The notes under the pieces are model-generated. The model ran no database searches. It saw only the letters and a list, made by a program, of their open reading frames with translations, and had not been told where the DNA came from. Shown one piece after another: positions 45,702 to 55,255 of a stretch of DNA of 64,000 bases (position 1 is its first letter; every line of letters begins with the position of its first letter). The translations under genes and the position numbers were made by a program. The DNA is from JASMTM01 sp046483075 (GTDB lineage Bacteria > Thermotogota > Thermotogae > Petrotogales > Kosmotogaceae). Location of the stretch: NCBI GenBank assembly GCA_046483075.1, contig JAWODV010000076.1:14702-78701 (forward strand), read 5' to 3'.

Positions 45702-47174
45702 CTACTCAACAATTATTCTTGGTTCATCATCATAATCGGTAATTGGCGAAATCTCTGCAACATAATCCTGCACAACATCGGCAAGCACAAATCCTGTATC
45801 ATAGCCTTCAAGATCTTCAAGCACTGAATAGCCATCTCCACCATAAGCAAGATAATTATTCGTGGCTATTGTATAGGTTTCATCAAGGTCAATTGGATCA
45901 CCGTTTATCATTACATCACTGACAGTATCTCCTTCAATTGTGTATGTAATGCCAGAAACCTGTGGCCATGCACCCTGACCGGCTGATACTGTGGTTGTGT
46001 ATTCAAGAATATCCATTACCTCTTCCCCTGTTGCATCAAGCTGATAAAGGGTATTCCCAAAAGGAAGAACTGTTAATATCTCGCGATAAGAAATTTCTCC
46101 TGGCTGTATTGAAGCTCTTATACCGCCAGAATTGGTAATTGCAAAATCTGCACCTGTCTTCCACACCATAGCATCTGTAATCAAATGGGCTAGATTCGTA
46201 TCCTGACTCCTTATAACACTTCTATCACCCATCAACAATATTTCAGTTCTTCCGAACACTTCATCAAGTTTTTCACTACCAAGTTTTTTAAAGTAATCGA
46301 GAACAATTTCAACTTCTCTTTGGGGTTCAATGCTATCAGCTTTTACAGGTATGGATTCATATTCCACGTAGGTTATTTGACCGTTTACTACTTCAAGGTC
46401 AAGTTTTCCAAGATATTTGGCCCATTCGTTTGCCTGAACAATGAGTGTTTCATTTATAACAACGGGTTCAGTGGTATGTGTGTGACTGTGACCATCAACT
46501 ATTACATCTATTCCATCAACAACTGCTGCCAGTTCGTGAGAATTCACGTCTGTCATGCTTTGAGCATCTCCAATATGGGCAAGAACCACCACGATATCTG
46601 CTTTCTTTTCAACTTCCGGCACCAATTCCTCCGCAATATCTACAACGCTTTTCCATTCATATTGATCTGCGTGAAGCTTTTCAAGTATTTTTGTATCAGG
46701 CGTGGTAAGACCAATAATTCCAACTTTTATACCATCAACTTCTTTAATTATGTATTCTGTAAATTCGGGTTCCCCATTTTTGTATATATTCGCGTTCAGG
46801 AAAGGAAACAGAGCATATTCCATCTGTTTATCCAGTACTTCTCTTTCAAAGTCAAACTCGTGGTTACCAAGAACAAATGCATCAAGTCCCATAAGATTGA
46901 GTGCAACTATATCTGGAGCAGCATCAAGAAGATCAGATTCGGGGACTCCTGTACTAATATCGCCTGCGTGCAGGAATAACGTCCTTGGATTTTCTTCCCT
47001 GATCTGTTCAACAAGTGTTGCAACTAACGGAAAGCCGCCAACAAGTCCCACACCGTATTCGTTAAATGTCCATGCGTGGCCATGAGTGTCATTGATGTGT
47101 AAAATAGTTAATTTTTCTGCCATGGCGAAAACTGCTACAAAAACAATCAACGCTAAAATCAGAAACTTTTTCAC
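45702..47174 (-). CDS. Exported 5'-nucleotidase/2',3'-cyclic phosphodiesterase (UshA-like)
   Basis: A 490-residue protein with signal peptide (KKFLILALIVFVAVFAMA). The N-terminal metallophosphoesterase domain holds the dimetal motifs ILHINDTHGH, LHAGDISTG, LGNHEFDF and VDGHSHTHT. The C-terminal 5'-nucleotidase domain has NSGGIRASI. It should release phosphate from nucleotides outside the cytoplasm. It starts at GTG with AGGAGGTG upstream and is last in the operon. Confidence 0.92.
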   Translation of the reverse strand: MKKFLILALIVFVAVFAMAEKLTILHINDTHGHAWTFNEYGVGLVGGFPLVATLVEQIREENPRTLFLHAGDISTGVPESDLLDAAPDIVALNLMGLDAFVLGNHEFDFEREVLDKQMEYALFPFLNANIYKNGEPEFTEYIIKEVDGIKVGIIGLTTPDTKILEKLHADQYEWKSVVDIAEELVPEVEKKADIVVVLAHIGDAQSMTDVNSHELAAVVDGIDVIVDGHSHTHTTEPVVINETLIVQANEWAKYLGKLDLEVVNGQITYVEYESIPVKADSIEPQREVEIVLDYFKKLGSEKLDEVFGRTEILLMGDRSVIRSQDTNLAHLITDAMVWKTGADFAITNSGGIRASIQPGEISYREILTVLPFGNTLYQLDATGEEVMDILEYTTTVSAGQGAWPQVSGITYTIEGDTVSDVMINGDPIDLDETYTIATNNYLAYGGDGYSVLEDLEGYDTGFVLADVVQDYVAEISPITDYDDEPRIIVE

Positions 47175-47200
47175 TTAAAACACCTCCTAATAAAATGTTG

Positions 47201-47548
47201 TTACTGTAAAAGTTCGATATCATCCAGTACCTCAAATTCAATTTTAACAGTTTGGTAGGTTAAAACTGATTTCTTTTTTAAAATTTGTACATTATTTTCT
47301 ATTTCACTAATTTCTTCCTCAAACCGAATAATAGTTTCATCTTTAAAAGCATCATCTGCATAAGATTTTACGTACAAAGACAGTTGAAGGCAACTGCTCA
47401 AATGAGCCTTCGCTCTGATACGAAGGGCGGTGGTTGAAAAAAGCATGCTTATTGCCAGACTAAATAAAACAAGAGAAATCACTGTCGAAACGTAAATATA
47501 TCCCTTCTTAATTGGGTTTAACAACTCCCCCGCTTTCCACATCACCAT
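47201..47548 (-). CDS. Small membrane-anchored protein, unknown (pilin-like build)
   Basis: About 115 residues: a short basic N-terminus, one hydrophobic helix (VSTVISLVLFSLAISMLF) and a helical/beta exterior domain. This build resembles minor pilin-like proteins, but no prepilin cleavage motif (GFxLxE) is visible. I choose the ATG at 47548 because AAGGA lies five bases upstream. That gives a 41-base overlap with the glgC 3' end; shorter starts (TTG at 47524) are possible. It lies between glgC and the 5'-nucleotidase gene. Function unknown. Confidence 0.55.
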   Translation of the reverse strand: MVMWKAGELLNPIKKGYIYVSTVISLVLFSLAISMLFSTTALRIRAKAHLSSCLQLSLYVKSYADDAFKDETIIRFEEEISEIENNVQILKKKSVLTYQTVKIEFEVLDDIELLQ

Positions 47549-48773
47549 CAAAGTCCTTCTCCTTAACATAATTCCAGATCGCTGAATTTTTTCCAATCTT
47601 TGTTCCTTCAGGAATTCTTACGTTATTTCCTACTATAACAAGATCGGAGTTATATATATTTGGAGCAATTTTATTTGGTTTGCTTTCGCCAGTACCAAGA
47701 ATGCTATCCCTACCTACAAATGAGTCTTCTCCGATAACCCCTTTTTCAATAGTTGAATTATCTTCAATGATGGAATTGGTCATAATAATTGAATCCTTAA
47801 CATATGAATTTCTTCCTATAACTACACCCTGAAAAATTACCGAATTCACAACCTTTCCATATATTTCAGAGCCTTCGCTAACAAGTGAATTATTAACCAA
47901 CGTATCAGAGCTAATAAAAGCAGGTTGATATTCCTCAGAATGCGTAAAAAACCTCCAGGAATCATCATGAAGATTTAGAGCAGGTAATGGTCTGGTCAAT
48001 TCAAGGTTTGCTTCCCATAAAGCATCTATAGTACCTACATCACGCCAGTAACCTTCAAAATCGTAAGCAAAAAGTCTTGTTGTTTCACTTGATATCATCT
48101 TGGGCAGTATGTTTTTTCCAAAATCATGAACACTTTTACCATCATTATTATCTTCTATCAGCCATTGTTTTAAAAATGGCCAATCAAACACATAAATACC
48201 CAACGAAGCAAGGTTAGATTTTGGCTTTTCTGGTTTTTCCTGAAATTCAATAATCTTGTTTTCAAAATCTGTCACCATGATCCCAAATCTGTTTGTCTGG
48301 GATACTGGAACTCTCATGCAGGCAATTGTACCATGGGCCAACTTTGAAAGATGATAATCTATAAGTTCATTATAATCCATTGCATAAATATGGTCTCCCG
48401 ATAAAATCACAACCAGCTTGGGATCAAAAGAATCAACGTAATCAATATTTTGATACACCGCGTTTGCTGTTCCAAGATACCAGTCAGCGTCTTTGCGAGC
48501 TTTAAATGGAGGAAGCATCTCTACCCCGCCATCATTTCTGTCAAGATCCCAGGGTCTGCCAATTCCTATATGGCGGCTTAAGACATGAGGTCTGTATTGT
48601 GTAAGTACACCTACATTGTATAAACCGGAATTTACACAGTTACTCAGTGTAAAATCTATAATTCTGTATTTTCCTCCAAAGGGAACAGCTGGTTTGGCAT
48701 TCTCTTCAGTAAATAACCCTAACCTGGTTCCCTGTCCTCCTGCAAGTATCAATGCAACAATATCTCTGGACAT
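47508..48773 (-). CDS. glgC: Glucose-1-phosphate adenylyltransferase, catalytic subunit
   Basis: A 421-residue nucleotidyltransferase making ADP-glucose for glycogen synthesis. It has the pyrophosphorylase signature LAGGQGTRLGLFTEENAKP, then FGGKYRIIDFTLSN, SGDHIYAMDY, and a C-terminal left-handed beta-helix of hexapeptide repeats. CCGGAGG precedes the ATG. The preceding gene is its GlgD-type partner, and the pair probably forms a heteromeric enzyme. Confidence 0.95.
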   Translation of the reverse strand: MSRDIVALILAGGQGTRLGLFTEENAKPAVPFGGKYRIIDFTLSNCVNSGLYNVGVLTQYRPHVLSRHIGIGRPWDLDRNDGGVEMLPPFKARKDADWYLGTANAVYQNIDYVDSFDPKLVVILSGDHIYAMDYNELIDYHLSKLAHGTIACMRVPVSQTNRFGIMVTDFENKIIEFQEKPEKPKSNLASLGIYVFDWPFLKQWLIEDNNDGKSVHDFGKNILPKMISSETTRLFAYDFEGYWRDVGTIDALWEANLELTRPLPALNLHDDSWRFFTHSEEYQPAFISSDTLVNNSLVSEGSEIYGKVVNSVIFQGVVIGRNSYVKDSIIMTNSIIEDNSTIEKGVIGEDSFVGRDSILGTGESKPNKIAPNIYNSDLVIVGNNVRIPEGTKIGKNSAIWNYVKEKDFDGDVESGGVVKPN

Positions 48774-48795
48774 AGTTAATACCTCCGGTAAAAGG

Positions 48796-49929
48796 CTACA
48801 CTACAAGGTTCTTCTCAGCAATTGAAGGCTTTTCTTTATTTCCGATAAATTGACCTCCACTTCTTATGACGCAGTATTTATCAAGTATTGCATTTTCAAC
48901 AGTTGCACCTTCCTCAATAACACAACCCTCAAATATCACGCTGTTCTTCACCGTAGCCCCGGCTCTTACATACGTCTTTCTTGAAACTACGCTATTACTA
49001 ACCTCTCCGGAAATCACACATCCATCACTTATCAATGAATTGCTTATGGAGCCAATGCTGGTAATTTTCGGAGGGGGTAGATCTTTCAGTTTTGTGTATA
49101 TCCCACCGTTTTCTAAGAAAAGTTCTTTACGAATATCACGATTAAGTATATCCATGTTGGTATCATAAAAATTTTCTAAACCCCATGACAGATTACTCCA
49201 GTAACCGGTATAGTCATAGGATAAGACTTTTAATGAATCATTTTGAGCTATTACTATATCCTCAAGAAAGTCTTTTTTATTCTGAGGGACTGTTGCATAA
49301 AGCAACTCCCGCAATAGAAATTTATTAATAAAATATACTCCAAGTGACACCACTTGTTCATTATTTTCACTTTCGGGGACACCCTTTTTCCAGCTTAAAA
49401 CACGTCCGCTATCATCTGTCTCAACGGTCCAAACCTGTTCTTTCACTTTTGAAATATCTATTCTCTTCGTTAGTATCGTGATATCCGCTCCGGTCTCTAC
49501 GTGTTTTTTAAAAAACTCACTAAAATCAATTTTAAATATATGGTCGCCAGAACCTATCAAAACATGATCTTCATTTCCACGTTTTAGCAAAGTCATATTT
49601 TGAAATATTGAATCAGCAGTACCACGATATCCGAAGGAATCTATTGATTCATTATGTCTGGAATATATTGGCTGCAAAATAAATAGTCCCCCGTGCTTTC
49701 TATCAAGGTCCCATTCTTTTCCCGATCCGAGATGGTCCATAAGGCTCCTGGGACTGTACTGTGTTATTATTCCAACTTTTGAAATCCCTGCATTAACCAT
49801 ATTGCTTAGAGTAAAATCAATGGATCGATATTTTCCAAAAACAGGGATTGCTGCAATTGTTCTAACATTTGTCAGAGGTTCAAGGCAACCTCCTCTTGCT
49901 CCTGCAAGCACCAAACCAAGAACCTTCAA
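48796..49929 (-). CDS. glgD: GlgD-type glucose-1-phosphate adenylyltransferase regulatory subunit
   Basis: A 377-residue relative of GlgC with a modified active-site loop: LVLAGARGGCLEPLTNVR replaces the GGxGTRL signature, matching GlgD proteins that modulate GlgC. GKYRSIDFTLSN and SGDHIFKIDF are kept. Hexapeptide repeats fill the C-terminal third. It is 22 bases upstream of glgC and 12 bases downstream of the phospholipase-like gene. Confidence 0.92.
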   Translation of the reverse strand: MKVLGLVLAGARGGCLEPLTNVRTIAAIPVFGKYRSIDFTLSNMVNAGISKVGIITQYSPRSLMDHLGSGKEWDLDRKHGGLFILQPIYSRHNESIDSFGYRGTADSIFQNMTLLKRGNEDHVLIGSGDHIFKIDFSEFFKKHVETGADITILTKRIDISKVKEQVWTVETDDSGRVLSWKKGVPESENNEQVVSLGVYFINKFLLRELLYATVPQNKKDFLEDIVIAQNDSLKVLSYDYTGYWSNLSWGLENFYDTNMDILNRDIRKELFLENGGIYTKLKDLPPPKITSIGSISNSLISDGCVISGEVSNSVVSRKTYVRAGATVKNSVIFEGCVIEEGATVENAILDKYCVIRSGGQFIGNKEKPSIAEKNLVV

Positions 49930-49941
49930 AGCCTTCCCTCC

Positions 49942-50763
49942 TCAGTAATCCACACAGGGTAATCCTGTCATAAAAGATAATTCAGGAGCATCTGGTGGCA
50001 TGGAAAATCTCACCGAAGTACCAATGATTGCTTTAGATTTTTCAACTGCGTCATCAAATAGATCAAGAAATGTAGAATGGCTTTCCCATCCAGTAGTAGG
50101 GTGATACCAGGGGCTTCTGCTTAAATTCAAAATATCCTCTTCAGACAAATCATTAGTGCGCAGAAGTCCACCTCTACCTAAAAGCTTCCCAAAATCAGAA
50201 AGTATTTTACTTAACCCTTGATTCGAATATGTATTATTCAAAACTTGCTTCATTTTTTGTACAGCATATGAATAACTTATTCCTTCAACTCGATACAAAT
50301 TGTATATTATTTCTGAATATTTTTTTTCCAGTATGTCTTGTATTTCTTCAGGTAAGAAATTTTCAGGATTTAGTTCTTCTGGAGATTGTTTCATATATCT
50401 AACTATCATTTTTTCATCAAGCGCTTCTTCAAGCTGATCGTGTTTAGATCCATTACCAACCTGGGAAATAATATATGGATGACAGATTCTATCAAGTGTA
50501 TGATGGCAGACCAGTCCATAGATATAGAATTGATTTGTTTTATACAGTTCCCTTATCATGAATTTAAGATATTTCCCACATTTCTGTGAATGAAGCCTTT
50601 TTCCTGCAATTAGGTAATATCTGTTCTCTTCAACATACGAATATGGATCAGGCCCCTGGGAACCAAGATTGAACATCTTTTTATCTTCTTCACTTTCAAA
50701 GGGTATCTCCAGCTCTTTAGCTACTCGAGAACTATGAACAATATGAGTCCAAAAATCGGGCAT
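49942..50763 (-). CDS. Zinc-dependent phospholipase C-like protein
   Basis: A 273-residue helical protein resembling the zinc-dependent phospholipase C/S1-P1 nuclease fold. It has an N-terminal MPDFWTHIVHS, NLGSQGPDPYSY, and metal-ligand-like His motifs (KRLHSQKCGKY, VCHHTLDRICHPY). I start it at the ATG at 50763, with GGGAGTG upstream; the longer reading frame adds 14 unlikely residues. No signal peptide is seen, so it may be cytoplasmic. The natural substrate is unknown. It leads the glgD-glgC group. Confidence 0.75.
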   Translation of the reverse strand: MPDFWTHIVHSSRVAKELEIPFESEEDKKMFNLGSQGPDPYSYVEENRYYLIAGKRLHSQKCGKYLKFMIRELYKTNQFYIYGLVCHHTLDRICHPYIISQVGNGSKHDQLEEALDEKMIVRYMKQSPEELNPENFLPEEIQDILEKKYSEIIYNLYRVEGISYSYAVQKMKQVLNNTYSNQGLSKILSDFGKLLGRGGLLRTNDLSEEDILNLSRSPWYHPTTGWESHSTFLDLFDDAVEKSKAIIGTSVRFSMPPDAPELSFMTGLPCVDY

Positions 50764-50924
50764 GCTTTTCACTCCCTGTATTGACTCAAAAATAAAAAAA
50801 CACAAATGTAATTCCTAAAAAATTCTTTATCAATCTGCATCTCTATTTAAACTATATCAGATCAATCGCTGTTTTCCAAGTTTAACGCATTATCTTATGG
50901 AGTTCAGAAGCTGGTTAACCAAAA

Positions 50925-51368
50925 TTATAGAAGATCATCCAGTCCAATGCTATAATCACATAGTTCATGATTTTCAAAAAAAATGCTCATCTCTCTCTTT
51001 GCACTATCTTCACTATCGGATGCATGAACAATATTTTTCCTAACCGTAACAGCATAATCGCCTCTAATGGAACCGGATTCAGCCTCCAGCGGATCTGTTT
51101 TTCCTATTGTATGCCTGACAAGCTCAACCGCTCTTGGCCCTTCCAAAACCATAGCAACCACTGGATCGGAAGTGACAAATTTCAGCAATGGTTCATAAAA
51201 ATCCTTGCCCTTATGTTCATAATAAAGATCTTTAGCTTGTTTTCCAGTCATATGAAGCATTTTCATGGCAATTATTTTCAAACCTCGTTTTTCAAATCTT
51301 GATATCACTTTCCCTATTAACTGTCTTTTTATTGTGTTTGGCTTTAGATATACAAAGGTACGTTCCAA
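50925..51368 (-). CDS. ndk: Nucleoside diphosphate kinase
   Basis: A 147-residue enzyme balancing nucleoside triphosphates. It has the N-terminal FVYLKPNTIKR, and the phospho-histidine in NIVHASDS, followed by SAKREMSIFF. It begins at TTG with GGGGAGGG seven bases upstream. It is divergent from holB, with a 71-base shared control region. Confidence 0.95.
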   Translation of the reverse strand: MERTFVYLKPNTIKRQLIGKVISRFEKRGLKIIAMKMLHMTGKQAKDLYYEHKGKDFYEPLLKFVTSDPVVAMVLEGPRAVELVRHTIGKTDPLEAESGSIRGDYAVTVRKNIVHASDSEDSAKREMSIFFENHELCDYSIGLDDLL

Positions 51369-51398
51369 TTATATCCCTCCCCAGATATAACTATTTTA

Positions 51399-51430
51399 TT
51401 GACAGCAGTAAAAAATATTTCAGTTATAAT
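51399..51430 (+). promoter_or_regulatory. Candidate promoter for holB, possibly giving a leaderless transcript
   Basis: A consensus TTGACA (51399-51404) and a perfect TATAAT (51425-51430) are 20 bases apart, longer than the usual 17. The holB ATG is only ten bases after the -10, so the transcript would start at or within a few bases of the ATG. No Shine-Dalgarno sequence precedes the ATG. Confidence 0.45.
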
Positions 51431-51439
51431 AATTATAGT

Positions 51440-52492
51440 ATGAAAACCAACGAAAACATAAGAAAACAAATTTGGAGAGTACTTAAAAAGTCAAATGGAA
51501 TCACAATTGGCCTGAGTGGTCGTGATTCGCTATTTCTTGAAGAAACAGCACTGGATATCGTTCGTGCTGATCCCCAATGGGATAAAACAAAAGAAACCGC
51601 TGACTTAATGGTAGTTAAAACAGGAGATGGAAACATTGGTATTGAAAGGGCACACGAAATAACACATTTTCTGTTGCATAAACCTTTTAAAGGAGATAGA
51701 AAGTACATTTATATAAAAGACCCTGAACAATTAACCCGTGAAGCAGCGAATTCTTTACTAAAAACATTTGAAGAAACACCTCATCACACTTCAATAATAA
51801 TGAGTTCAACATCATGGAATAATGTTATTTCTACAATAAGAAGCAGAACAATGGTGTTTGAAGTACCCTATCCTGTTAATTTACTGGATGAATTAAAAAC
51901 CCGATACAGAAATAATGTAAAACACATATATGCATCCTGCAATGAAGATTATTCATTATTAAAATATTCTCTCAATAACGATCTTTCAAACCAAATGGAA
52001 AGACTTGAAGAAATAGAAAAAATGGACTGGAAGGATTTATTAAATGAACTGAGTAATATTAGTTATGAAGAGCCATTTTCAAAGCTTAAGAAAAGAAAGT
52101 TAATTACTTTTATAATTAAAACTATTGCAGATAATGATGAATCATCTTTTTTTGTTAAGTATCATGAACTAAAGGATAAAATTATTGGTTCTGAGAGTCC
52201 CTTTAGTATATATGGCGTTTTTACAAGGGTTATAAAAAGCATGTTACGAGATAATCTAATAATAAATAACAGCAAACAGTGGAGTAGAGTTTTTAATCTT
52301 GATCTTATGGAATGGTTTACCACAAGAGATGAAAATCAAATAAAGCCTGAAGATTTCATCTGGTGCGATAAGATTAGCCGGCTAAAAATCCGGTCACTAA
52401 ACAGCGAACTTGTACTTTTCAAGATTTTTTACATTGCAAGAAGTAATTTGATTTCCAGAAATGAATCATTTAAGGAGGAAAATTATGCCTGA
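51440..52492 (+). CDS. holB: DNA polymerase III delta' subunit
   Basis: A 350-residue clamp-loader subunit. ERAHEITHFLLHKPFKGDRKY and LTREAANSLLKTFEETP are the family signature. The N-terminus lacks a canonical Walker A, as is usual for delta'. The first ATG, at 51440, has no ribosome-binding site, but a promoter lies just upstream. It overlaps ricT by eight bases, an arrangement known from other bacteria. Length is normal for the family. Confidence 0.85.
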   Translation: MKTNENIRKQIWRVLKKSNGITIGLSGRDSLFLEETALDIVRADPQWDKTKETADLMVVKTGDGNIGIERAHEITHFLLHKPFKGDRKYIYIKDPEQLTREAANSLLKTFEETPHHTSIIMSSTSWNNVISTIRSRTMVFEVPYPVNLLDELKTRYRNNVKHIYASCNEDYSLLKYSLNNDLSNQMERLEEIEKMDWKDLLNELSNISYEEPFSKLKKRKLITFIIKTIADNDESSFFVKYHELKDKIIGSESPFSIYGVFTRVIKSMLRDNLIINNSKQWSRVFNLDLMEWFTTRDENQIKPEDFIWCDKISRLKIRSLNSELVLFKIFYIARSNLISRNESFKEENYA

Positions 52493-53366
52493 AATATATG
52501 GTAATGTTTGCTATATCGAATTTCAACCAAAAGGAGAATTACACAAATACACCATTGAAGAAGTGCCGATCGATCGGGGTGATTATGTTCTTGCTTACAA
52601 TGAATTTGGCCTCGATGTAGGAAAGGTTCAACAGGGTCCCGAAAAACAGCGTATTGATAACATTGATATCCAGCCTATCGTTCGAAAAATGACTGACGAA
52701 GATTGGAAAACCTACGAAAAGAATCTTGAAGATTCAAAGGAAGCATTCAAAACGTGTAAAGAGAGAATTAAGGAACATAGACTGCCCATGCGCTTACTTG
52801 AAGTGAGATATATGTTTGATCGTTCACGCATTGTTTTCTATTTTGGTGCAGACAGTAGGGTAGATTTCCGCGAACTGGTAAAAGATCTTGCCCATATTTT
52901 CAAAACCAGAATAGAACTCCGACAGGTAGGAATCCGAGATGAAGTCAAAATGAAAGGGAATCTTGGATTATGTGGCCAGGTAGCTTGTTGTACAAGATTT
53001 CTGAGAGAATTTCAAAGTATTACCCTGAAACATGCCAAAAAACAACAATTATTGATTAATCCCGCAAAGATTTCCGGAAGATGCGGAAGGTTACTGTGTT
53101 GTCTTTCTTATGAACAGGATTTATACAATGAGGAGCTTAAAAACATCCCTGACGAAGGGTCGGTTATTGAATATAACAATAAGACGTGTAAAGTTCTCAC
53201 GGTAAACATTTTTTTGAAAATGATTAATCTAGTTACAGATGATGGGCAAACTTTGAAGCTTCCCTTTGAAGAATTTAGGAAAAATCAGAATACAATCTGG
53301 GAAGAAAATAATGATGATGAAGAAGAAAATAATAAAAATATCAGTAATAATGAGGAGGTAGAGTAA
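52485..53366 (+). CDS. ricT: PSP1-domain protein (RicT-like)
   Basis: A 293-residue protein of the PSP1/RicT family. It has the conserved Cys clusters GLCGQVACCTRFL and GRCGRLLCCLSYE. In Bacillus, RicT (YaaT) acts with RicA/RicF as an iron-sulfur complex affecting RNA processing and development. It starts at the ATG at 52485 with AAGGAGG upstream. The C-terminal tail is acidic and low complexity (Asn/Glu-rich). It lies between holB and the transketolase gene. Confidence 0.9.
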   Translation: MPEIYGNVCYIEFQPKGELHKYTIEEVPIDRGDYVLAYNEFGLDVGKVQQGPEKQRIDNIDIQPIVRKMTDEDWKTYEKNLEDSKEAFKTCKERIKEHRLPMRLLEVRYMFDRSRIVFYFGADSRVDFRELVKDLAHIFKTRIELRQVGIRDEVKMKGNLGLCGQVACCTRFLREFQSITLKHAKKQQLLINPAKISGRCGRLLCCLSYEQDLYNEELKNIPDEGSVIEYNNKTCKVLTVNIFLKMINLVTDDGQTLKLPFEEFRKNQNTIWEENNDDEEENNKNISNNEEVE

Positions 53367-55255
53367 TGAGTAAACATTCCTTAGAAGATCTAAAAAGGCT
53401 TGGAAATACATGCAGAAGTGATATCTTAAAAATGACAACAATAGCGTCTTCAGGTCATCCTGGGGGATCCATGTCATCGATAGACATCTTTCTTTCTCTA
53501 TACAATCATGCCAGCATTTCTCCAAAAAATCCCTTTGATCCAGAAAGGGATAGAATTGTAATAAGTCACGGGCACACATCTCCCGGTGTTTATGCAACTC
53601 TTGGAAGACTGGGTTTTTTCGACATTGAAGAGGCAGTTGCGGGTTTCCGACACCCGGGCACCATATTTGAAGGACATATAACAAGAGGTATCCCCGGAGT
53701 GGAATGGAGTACCGGAAATCTTGGGCAGGGCCTCTCAGCCGGTGTAGGAATGGCTCTAGCTGCTAAATTAAAAAAATCCAGTTACAATGTTTTTGTAGCA
53801 ATGGGGGATGCTGAACAGGCCAAAGGGCAGGTTGCAGAAGCAAGAAGAACAGCTATAAAATATCAGCTAAACAATCTAGTTGCAGTAGTCGACTATAACG
53901 ATGCCCAAATAACGGGTAAAGCCAGCGATGTTATGAAGGTTAATATAAAAGAAACATATAAGGCAGATGGCTGGAAAACCATTGAGATCGATGGACACAT
54001 CTATGAAGAACTCGATAACGCACTGAAAGAAGCTATAGATTATAAAGAAGGTCCCATAGTCATACTTGCAAAAACGGTTATGGGAAAAGATGTTTCCTTC
54101 ATGGAAAACGATGTTTCATATCATGGAAAACCTCTCGATGATGAGCAATGTGCAAAAGCTTTAAAAGAACTTAACGAAGAAAACGATATTGAAAAATATA
54201 AAAAATGGAGAAAGGAACTACCTGATGTTCATGATGACATAACCATGCACGATGAACAAATCAAAATAGAAACGGGTAAACCGACGATATACAGTCCTGA
54301 TGAAAAATTGGATAATCGTTCTGCATTTGGTAAAGCACTTGCCAATTTAGGTGAATTGAATAAGGATACTAACAAAATAGCTGTTGTTGATTGCGATTTG
54401 AAACCTTCAACAAAATCCAATTATTTTGAAAAGGCTTTCCCTAAAAGCTTTTTTCAGATAGGTGTACAGGAACATAATGCAGCCACGGTTGCTGGTGCAA
54501 TGTCTATTTCTGGTGTTTTAACATTCTTTGCTGATTTTGGAGTGTTTGGTATAGATGAAACCTACAATCAACAACGATTGAATGATATAAATAAATGCAA
54601 CTTAAAAGTTGGTGTTACCCATGTTGGGATAGATGTGGGAGAAGACGGAAAAACTCACCATTGTGTTGACTATATTGGTGCACTCAGGAATCTTTATGGT
54701 TTTAAATTAATCGTTCCTGCCGACCCCAATCAAACAGATAAAGCTGTACGATATTGTGCTAAAAAGCATGGGAATTTTGTCATTGCCATGGGTAGATCTA
54801 AACTGAATCCAATAACTTCGGAAGACGGTAAACTCTTCTTTGATGACGATTACATTTTTGAATATGAAGAAATTGATCTTATCCGTGAAGGAAAGGATGC
54901 AACCCTTATCTCAACCGGACAAACAACAAACGAAGCGGTAAAAGCATGTGAGTTACTTAAAGAAAAGGGACTAAAAGTAGCATTGTTGAATGTAAGCTGC
55001 CCTCTCCATGCGAATTTTGATAAATTCAAGAATTATTTAAAAGGAAATGTAATAACTGTTGAAGATCACAATGTCAACAGCGGATTGGGTGTTATAGTAT
55101 CTGACTATCTTTTGTCTGAGGGAATAAAACCAGTTACATTTAAAAAGCTTGGTCCCGATAGATATTTTTATTCTGGATCAAGGGATAAACTTTATGAACT
55201 TGCGGGAATCAGTTCAAAATCAATCGCAAAAATAGTGGAGAACTTTATCAAATGA
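53366..55255 (+). CDS. tkt: Transketolase
   Basis: A 629-residue single-chain transketolase, thiamine diphosphate dependent, for the pentose phosphate pathway. It has SSGHPGGSMS at the N-terminus and GNLGQGLSAGVGMA. The TPP motif reads MGDAEQAKGQ...LNNLVAVVDYN, with GDA in place of the usual GDG. The pyrimidine domain has GVQEHNAATVAGAMS and the C-terminal domain is complete. It overlaps ricT's stop (TAATG) and rnc by four bases. Slightly shorter than the classic 660-residue form. Confidence 0.9.
   Translation: MSKHSLEDLKRLGNTCRSDILKMTTIASSGHPGGSMSSIDIFLSLYNHASISPKNPFDPERDRIVISHGHTSPGVYATLGRLGFFDIEEAVAGFRHPGTIFEGHITRGIPGVEWSTGNLGQGLSAGVGMALAAKLKKSSYNVFVAMGDAEQAKGQVAEARRTAIKYQLNNLVAVVDYNDAQITGKASDVMKVNIKETYKADGWKTIEIDGHIYEELDNALKEAIDYKEGPIVILAKTVMGKDVSFMENDVSYHGKPLDDEQCAKALKELNEENDIEKYKKWRKELPDVHDDITMHDEQIKIETGKPTIYSPDEKLDNRSAFGKALANLGELNKDTNKIAVVDCDLKPSTKSNYFEKAFPKSFFQIGVQEHNAATVAGAMSISGVLTFFADFGVFGIDETYNQQRLNDINKCNLKVGVTHVGIDVGEDGKTHHCVDYIGALRNLYGFKLIVPADPNQTDKAVRYCAKKHGNFVIAMGRSKLNPITSEDGKLFFDDDYIFEYEEIDLIREGKDATLISTGQTTNEAVKACELLKEKGLKVALLNVSCPLHANFDKFKNYLKGNVITVEDHNVNSGLGVIVSDYLLSEGIKPVTFKKLGPDRYFYSGSRDKLYELAGISSKSIAKIVENFIK

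Noticed and set aside
46320..46979. A 219-codon open frame on the plus strand
   Set aside because: It is antisense to the well-supported 5'-nucleotidase gene, is rich in Phe/Asn/Ile/Cys as expected for a shadow frame, and matches no family.
51299..51439. Extended N-terminus of holB from 51299
   Set aside because: This part overlaps the ndk gene on the other strand, has no ribosome-binding site and does not resemble delta' proteins.
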